A stretch of 23,958 bases of DNA from Deinococcales bacterium (GTDB lineage Bacteria > Deinococcota > Deinococci > Deinococcales > JAAFIG01): contig JAAFIG010000026.1 of NCBI GenBank assembly GCA_013298595.1, forward strand, positions 44,681-68,638. The letters run 5' to 3'. How positions within the stretch are numbered: position 1 is the stretch's first letter; each line of letters begins with the position of its first letter. The position numbers and the translations under genes were made by a program. Positions 1 to 9,000 of this stretch are shown piece after piece. The notes below the pieces were generated by a model. The model did not search any database. It was not told the origin of the DNA and saw only the letters and a list, made by a program, of their open reading frames with translations.

Positions 1-3000
1 CCGCAAACTCAAATTATGATCAAGTATACCTGTCGCTGAAATGACCATCGGATTGTCAGAAAATCCGTTTTGTAGCAATCCAGCGGTGTTAAAAACGCCA
101 CCAGGGATGTAAACAGCATCAGCTGAATCAAGCAAGATTTTTGGTGAAATACCACCAAGTGTATTGACTGATTTCGTCCAACGCACTGACCCTTCGGTAC
201 GATCGCCAATCGTCAGGTTTAATTCTTGATTGACAAGCTGCTGTGCGACCATAGGAATTTGAATCTGTCGATTGGTTGATTCTAAACCATTGGTGGCAAT
301 AACCGTAAATTGCCCTGCTGCTATTGACTGTCTAAACGACATCAAGGCACTGTACGTTCCATCGGCACCTGTCAACACTCGGACATCGGGATAATTGGGG
401 GTTTGTATTGTCACCGCTGCGTTTGCGATAACTTGACCATTGCCATCTTGAACCACACCGAATAGTTTTACTGTGGTCAGCGGCATAACGAGGTTTTGGG
501 TGATTTCTGTGATGTCACCATTGGTTCCTGAGGCAACGGTAGCGTTTAATGTAGATTCGTTGATTTCATAAGCGGACCACTTTTTGCTGGCGGTATACTT
601 AAATTCAAGTACCGTTGCAGGTATGACTGGAGTGACACATAAATAGTTACCATTGAGATCCGTAGTCGTGCGGCACATCAAACGGTTGTTGGTATCACGA
701 ATTTCAACACTGTACCCAACAAGTTTTTCGGCAGCACTAAACTGGTTACTCAGACTGCCAGCTAACTGCAGTGTTCGCCCTAGCGGTGCCGCTTGAGGTT
801 TGGTTCGGTTGGAGTTGGCTTGATTCGCCCCTTTACGACTCCAACCATTAGCTAGTCCTGTTGAAGAAGTATTAATCGCAACTAAGGTATTCCTACCAAC
901 GACAGCAAGCAATAATCCTTGGGTGACACTTGGTACAGGTATGATCTGTGCATCTCCAGCTGTTCGCCACGCTTCAACACCTGAAGCTAAATACGCACGT
1001 ATCTGATTTGGGTGGAGTGCATAGAGAATATCGTCGGCACCAACAGCTAACCCTGTTGCGGGTGTGTTAAAGGTTTTTAAGGTATCGTTACTGCCAATCT
1101 GCACAATTTGATCATTGGTGGTAACGATCACTCTACCATCGTCTAATGCCAGCAAGCCCGCGTTGGAAGCAGCAGCGACGCTCTTTGATCGTGCGACATC
1201 ACCAAATCTATCGAGCCACACGATAACGCCTTCGGCTTGACCAGCAGTCATAAACACAGGGAACCCTGTCGAGGCGATAACAAATTGTTGACCAACACCG
1301 TCTCGAGTCCAGCGTAAGAATCCGCTGGCATTGACAGCTCTTAACATGCCAAATGAATTAAGGGCATATAAGGTCTCGTCGCCACCCACAGCTATTTGTA
1401 TTGGAGCATCAGTCGTAGCAAACTTCCAACGCAATGAGCCGCTGGTTTCAAGGACTGAAATCGCATCACGGCTGGCGATAACAAGCCGCTGAGCATGATC
1501 CAAAGCAATTGGAGCAGTGATACCAGTTGCTGCTGTGTAGCGCCACTTCTCTATGCCATTTGGTGCGTAAGCCACAACCGAACTACCAATAGCGAGATAG
1601 ATGGTTCCATCAGTGGCGATTGTCGGTGAGAAACTTGACGGAGCAGTCAGATCGATGGTCAAGCCAATTTGTCCATCAGGGTTAACTTCAACCAGCTTAG
1701 CTGTTGTTGTGCTGACATAAGTTTTTCCATTGCTATGGGTGACAGGAGCGCCAATCACATCACCAGGTAGTGTAGTTCGCCAACGTGTCATTCCTAAAGC
1801 CAAGCGGTTCAGAATAATTTTTGGTGCAGCCCGATTTAACACTTTCGGTGTCAGTACTTGTTCAAATGGTGTTGTTATCACCGCGACTCCGTCGCTCACT
1901 TCGATGGCTAACGTCACTCGAGTATTAGTCGGAACAAAGCGGTATACACCTTTGAAGTTGCCTTGTGCATCCGTAGTTAAAATATCAGTAACTTGACCAG
2001 TGATTGACACTCTGGCATTGGCAAGTGGTTTTTGCTCGTTATCGAGTGCTTGACCAAGCAGTTCTAACGTTGTTACAGCAATCGAAAGGTCTTGGTTGAC
2101 GACTGTTACTGCACTATCGAGCCCAGCCGCCACAGTCGTTGGGTAAATCAAATCTCCATAAAGACCAGTAAATTCAAGTTGTAAATCAGTCGCTGGCAAA
2201 GTCGCTGGTGCTTCGCATGCGTAGTTACCAAGTGCATCGGTGACACCGTTACAAAATAACGTGCCATTGACTCTGGTGATTTGAAACGTGTAATTTTCAA
2301 TTGGTTGACCAACAACACTCGCATTGGTCAGTGTCCCAGTCACTTTGATGCGACGAGTCGCATCTGTGCTAAAGGTACTGACACCGTGATTACTGATATT
2401 GGCGTATTTTTGAATCCAAGCGCCGCTAGCTGGCGCGGTTGACGTTGAATTAATGGCATACAATTTGTCGCCGCCTGCGTATACTGTACCGTCCACGCCC
2501 ATACTGATTTCGCGCACAGGTGCAGGACTGGAAAAACGCCAAGCTTCCGTGCCATCAGGCTGGTAAGCAATGACCAACCCTAATGCTGGCGCGCCACTTT
2601 GATCATTTTTTATTGCTGCCACATACAACAGACCATCGTTACCTAAAGTCATTGTCTGGAAAAACACGCCATTGGCAGCAGTGGTTTGCCAACGCACTGA
2701 ACCATCTGTCCGAATCGAAGACACCTGATTTGGATTCATGGCAAACACTTGTCCAACATCACCTATTACCACTTGCGACGCCACAAAACTCGATTTCCAA
2801 AGCGGTTTTAAATCAGCCGATACAACATCTAAACCAGTACCTGAAGGCAAATACAACTCACCGTTGTGACCAATTGCCATTGCAGCATTTCTCTCAACAT
2901 TCCAACGTTTTGTTCCATCAGGGTTGTACGCCTGTAACTCTTGCCCCACACGCACCAGTAGCGAATTATCAGGTAAGACTTTCAGATCACCAACACCAAC

Positions 3001-6000
3001 CATACCAAGCTCAAGACTTCTTTGCATAACACCACTTGTGTTTAACATGATCAACAAATTGGCTTGATCGGTGGCACTGGAAGCACTTAAAACCGCAATG
3101 CCATCTCGAGTTCTGGCTAAGGTGCCATCCGCTCGTCGGTTGACATCAAACACATACCGCCAACGGATTGAAGCATCTGGACGTACGGCGATCAATTCGC
3201 CTGCGTGGGTGACATAAATTGTTCCATCCACACCAACCATCGGCGCCGTGTGCTTGGTATCAGTCAGTATCGTATTTCCTAAAGTCATTTCCCAACGAGG
3301 ACTTCCATCAATTGCAATCGCATGTAGACGAATAACACCGTTGGCATTGCCGATGTAATACAAGGTTCCATCGGCACTGATTGCAGGGGCAGCCATAAAC
3401 GGTGCGCCTGTCAGATTCGCCCAACGGGCAGTGCCGGGAGTCCGTGTTTCTAAACGTAAATCGGCTTTGACTTCTGTCACAACATTGGCTGTTGCAGTTA
3501 CACCAAGTGTTTTCACAGCCACATTGTTTGCTGTATCTCGAGCTTGCCATAAAACACTGACTTGACTATTGGCAGGTGCTACAGCGTAGCCCGTGTATAT
3601 CCCAGTGATATTATCGGCGTCTAATTCCAATGGCGATGTTCCGATGCCACTGATTTTCAATTTGCCTCGGTAAGGTGCACCATTGGTGGCGGTATCAATG
3701 AGTTTTCCTGTAAACTTCACGGTGGTTGCGGCTAAGCTAAGATCTTGACGGGACTCACTGATGTTGTATGCGTGTCCTGTTGGAATGACAGCGGTTTGTG
3801 TCGCACTACCCCAGAACCCTTCTACTGTGAACACAACGTTCACAGGTCCACTTGTGGTGACTCTGCCAAAACAAGTGAATTTACCGTCAGCACCAGCCAA
3901 GGCTCGACATAACTCCGAACCATCTAACAACTTAGCGCCAATCACGCCAGGTAAGGTCATGTCTGGTACATAGCTGTTTGTGATCACACCAGCGATTTGC
4001 ACGGGTCGTGCCACCAAGAGATCAACATTTAACAATTGATATTGACCAGATTGAACATTTTGAATATCAATAAGATTTTTGCCTTCAGCTTGAAAGTAAC
4101 GAGCAAACACGTCCAGTCTGGCTCGCGGTGCATTGGGCTTTAAAACCAAAACTAAGCGGTACTCACCACGTATACCCGTTTGGTACTCAACCGTACTTAC
4201 AGTTGATAAAAAGCCTGTATCGCCTAGCAGTGACACTGTACCACCTGACACTTGGACATCACCAGTATCACGCACCCGTCCTTTGACTTCAATCGTTGTT
4301 GGCAAACCCTCAATATCTTGGGTGATGGTATTTGCTTTACCTTCTGGCACAGTCATCGTCGGCGTTGAACTCACACCCCAGTCACCAGTCAACGTATGAG
4401 TGACCGAGAACGCAGCTGCAGATTCGAGGACAACTGTGCAACTGTACTGCCCAGAAATTTCAACTTGTGTGGCACAAATTTCGGCACCAGAAACATGCTT
4501 AATCACCACGCGACCACGCAATGCGGCATTCTCGAGGTAGCCGTTTTTGGCTTGTCCAATAAATTTCACCACGCGACCACTCGAAATATCAATATCGGCA
4601 CTGACTGGCAATTTGGCTGTGCTTGAGGCGTTGGTGTACACCGAAGTTTTTGCGCCGTAGCCAGCGTTCACGCCATCCACTGATGCCTCAACATCAAATT
4701 GACCACTGGCATGTCCAGCTTTTAACAACAGATCAAGCGTATATGTGCCATCAGTACCTGACTTGGTGAAGTTTCTACCGTTGGTCATAAAGGTGGCGTC
4801 AAAATTATCCGAACTGTTTTGGACTACAACACTGGCACCAGCCACAGTGTTACTAAGACGGTTTTTCACCACACCAGTCACTCGCACCACGGGCGTACTG
4901 ACAACCACATCCTGCTGCACACTTGATTTTGATGCTAACAACATATTGCGTAAGGCATTGGAGGCGTCACCCCAATCACCTCGAGCTTGATAAATCACAT
5001 CGATATCGGCAAACTGCTTAATTGTAGCTGTACAGGTATACGTTCCATCTGGCACCGTCTGTGGTTTAGCATCATTGATTGTTTTCCAGACCACTTGGCC
5101 TCGACATAATTCTCCCACTTGTGGACTAGAAATAATTACTTCACCAGGTATAACCGTATTAGTAAGAGCATTTTTTAACACACCAGTAAATTCAACCGTA
5201 CGCTCACCTAAGCGTAAATTCCCATTGACGTCCTTCACAGTTGTTGTATTTGCACCAGTAAACAAGTACTCATTCCATCCATACAAACTTCCCGATGTGT
5301 TGCTACCAGCGGAGTGTAAACGTACAGCCCCAGCGGTAACACCTTCTTTTAACACGCCAACAAACTCAAAACCCTCAGAACTTAGTCCCATGCGAAAAGA
5401 AGCATCGGCTGCAAGTAAGGAATTATCGGTTAGCAATCCGGCAAATAATTTTTGTGGCACATTGGTGTTATCTACAACTTTACCTGTGATGCGCAAAACC
5501 GCTGGACTGGCTTCGATATCTTGATTAAAAGGCTCTTCTTCTTGGGTTGTTCCAGTCAATTTAGCAGGAACTTGTACTCGAGTTACTGATGTCCCCCAAT
5601 CACCTTTTATCTCAAAATCAACATCAAACGAACCAAGCGTATTGACATCTGCCACGCAAACGTAAGATCCGTCCGGAACAGGCAGTCCAACTGGAAGACT
5701 CGAATATTGATACTCACGAAAGGTCTGGTTGTTGGCAGAATACGTATTGCTAGAAGCACCGTTTTCACCTGTCGAAACATAGTTCAATTGTGAATACGGC
5801 AGGTCTCGCAACATCGAGTGCCCAAGCACTTTAGATTTACAAAGTTGCTGACCATCAGCTTTACGAATCGTTAGAACACCACCCAGTGTATGTCTTGGTA
5901 AAAAGCCATTAAGAACCTGACCAGAAAATTTAATCGAACGACTTAGCTGTAAATCTTCAGTTACTTCTCTTAAACCATTAGCGATCAAACGAACACCAGC

Positions 6001-9000
6001 TCGCTTTGCAAAGCGCAAGCCAGGAGAATTCACCGTAATGTCATAGAGCACATCTCGGTCTGCTTGAGACTTTACAAATGCGATATAAAGATCGTACAAT
6101 CCATTTTCATTAGTTGACACGGTTCGGACTTGCCCAGGAGCACGAATTTGCATTTTTGCTAGACGAACAGGTTGCCCTTCGGGATCTACGACTTTACCTT
6201 TTAAGTGTAAAGTCGTAGGTGAAACCTCGAGGTCGTTTTGTAGTGACAAAATCTCACCAGGTGTAGCGCGACGACTAAACGACACTTGAAACTGTTCACC
6301 ATCGAGTTCAAGTGTTACTTTCGGAGCACTAGCTGAACCAGGTTTTGGTGGCATGGTGCAACTAAAGTAACCAGTGGCATCTGAAGCAATCGTACAGGTA
6401 CCAAGTTCGGCGGAAACCATTTTCACAACTGAACCCAAGAACGGCACATCAGGCGCATTTTTATTTTTTACCTTACCAAAGACTTGGTAATTGCACAGGT
6501 GCCCCATAATTTGAAGTTGGGTCATACCAGCATATAAATCAAGAGCAGCTTCCTCAACACCAGCATCGCCTGAAGTACCCGAATCACATGTCCCACTCAG
6601 CAAAATGCGAGCTTGCTCGAGAAATGGTGCTAGCTCCTCTGCTGTTGGCAATTGTTTTAGGTAAACATTTTTCTTATTGTATGAGGCATAACTTCCTTCA
6701 TCGTATGTAAATTGCGATTCCGCTTCGGGTACTCGCCAAGCTTCACCCAGAACAACATCCCCTGGACTGCCTGGTACGTTGACCCCATCAGGTCCAGCGC
6801 GGTTATTGCCAGCAATACCATCAGGTGAACCCATTAAGCCAACTAATGGTGATTTTTGAGGCACTCGAGCTAAAATATTATACGCACCACCGATGTTTAA
6901 AAAGTCAATCATCGAGTCACCGAAGAAGATTTTGCCAGCACCTGTATTTGGGTCTACATCAATAGTAAAGCCTTTTTCTAGCTCCAAGAACTTATAATCT
7001 GCTGCTACACCGTCAATCCATAAATGTGGTGATTTATTGGCACGAACTTCAACAATATGACCACGGTATTTCAGTGCCAAAGCAGTGGCAATAGCAAACG
7101 GTTGACCTGGTCGTTGCAGCTCATGGCGGACCTGCAAGCGTGGTTCGGTAAATGCTGGGTCTTTAGGGCGGATGTAGTCAAATTCACCTAAAGCATGAAC
7201 ACTATTTCGTGGACCATCAAATGTGCCAATGTGTGGATCCCCTCGAACTGCTGCAATTGAATGAGAATAAGGTACCAACGGAAATTCAGGTAAACCAAGC
7301 CTACTGGGATCGCTACAAAGACCTTGTCCTGCATAGTAAAAATCGATTTGATGTTCATCTATTTGATTGGCAATATAGCCACCACCAGCAACACCCTTGG
7401 TTGTTGATGGGTATGCTATTTGTACAGTGTGTTTCCAAGTTTGCGGACCTATTAATTTCAAATCTAATTTCGCAGCTACGTAATCGAGCGTATCAACTTT
7501 ATTGGACTTAACTTTATAGTAGGTAACAGGTTTTCCTCCATCTAAGCTAATATTAATAAACTCAACGTTAGGCGCTCTAGCAACAATAATGGCTTTACCG
7601 ATATCATTACAATCGGTTTCATAATTTATCGACACATTTCTATTGAGCATTCGCACTGTATTGCCAGATGTGTTGACCAATTTTTCAATGCCACATCTAA
7701 TTCTGTATTTACCTAAGTGATTTGAAAATGGTATTGCAGGAATAAATGCACTACTCGCGTCAGGCTTGTACCATCCGATAGCGATGATTTCGGCATATCC
7801 TTTTTCACTTTGCTTTGCAAAGTCACAAATTGCTTTAGGTATAGAAAATTGAAAACCAACTGGCTGTAGTTCAACGTCATATCTATTTGTGATTTTCTGA
7901 TCTGGTAAATAATATTTTGCGCCATCTATACCAACTTTAGTATGCTTATCTGAAGGAATAAGCGGTAGCTTATATAGCGCTGTACTTCCATCTTTCCAAT
8001 CTTTAGAAAACAACTCGATACCAAGTAGCTTTGAAGGAATATAAGCCGTTTGCGGTGCTTGGGCGCCACCAAATATTTTAGATAAGTTCCCAAAAATAGG
8101 AACAATAGGCTTTTCCCATGCAATCCATGATTGTACAGTAACCAAATCGTTTTCATTTACATGAATGTCGCCAAGTGGCTTGTCAGGATTAAATCGAACT
8201 ATTGAGTAAGGTAATGATGCAATGTTGCGTCGTAGAGCAATACTGGAACTGCGCTCATTTTGACCTGAGGTGACTTTGGGATCAATACAAGTTGGCTGAC
8301 CACGAGTAGGTAACTTAGTACCAACACACTCAAGCCCATCTGCAAGCAGCGGGCGTGCAAAAATTTGAGACTCAGGAAACAAGAAATTGCCTTCAATTGT
8401 GGCATTCAATTCGGGTAATCCATTTAATCCAGGAATTGTTTTTAATTTCTTCACTATTTCAGACAAGAAGGGCACATCTGCGCTGATAGCACCATAAAAC
8501 GGTCTAAACGTAAATTGTGGGTGCGTATCTCCAACGGGATCAAATGCCGCATTATCACGAACTATGTCATATCTTCTCACAAGCTCGCCCAGAGAAGCAT
8601 GGGCAAATTGAAATTCGGGACCAATGTCTAGTGTTAAAAATTCTTGTGCAAGTGTGTCTTTAGGTAGTGGAATCTCTGGTGCATTGAGTCCAGGCAATAG
8701 ATTCATTGCTTTGATCATTTCATTGACAGGACCTAACAATCCCGATACCACCCAATCACACCACGGACACAACTTACCCTTCAATCCAGCTTGGAGTTTA
8801 AGTCCTAATTTCATGCCAAATCGGTAACTTGCATCGTAGTAAACATTTTTATCGCCTGCAGAACCAAATAAACCACCTATGGCAAAAATCTTATCTGGCA
8901 ATAAATAGTTTATGCGAGTTTCGGAAGGGTTATCAGTGATTTCAAACTTTGTTCGATCGCCGAGTTGAAAATTTGTATTCAAGGAAATCATTGCTGCAAT

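Noticed and set aside
2583-3029. 148-aa plus-strand open frame rich in His/Gln/Leu
   Set aside because: Antisense to propeller 1; composition typical of a shadow and no recognisable domain.
5075-5524. 149-aa plus-strand open frame
   Set aside because: Lies wholly opposite the Ig array of the giant lipoprotein, whose own frame has clear repeats and conserved motifs; composition is that of a shadow frame.
3450-6480. Ig array considered as a recent DNA tandem duplication
   Set aside because: Units are similar only at protein level, with variable length and no long identical DNA stretches noticed.
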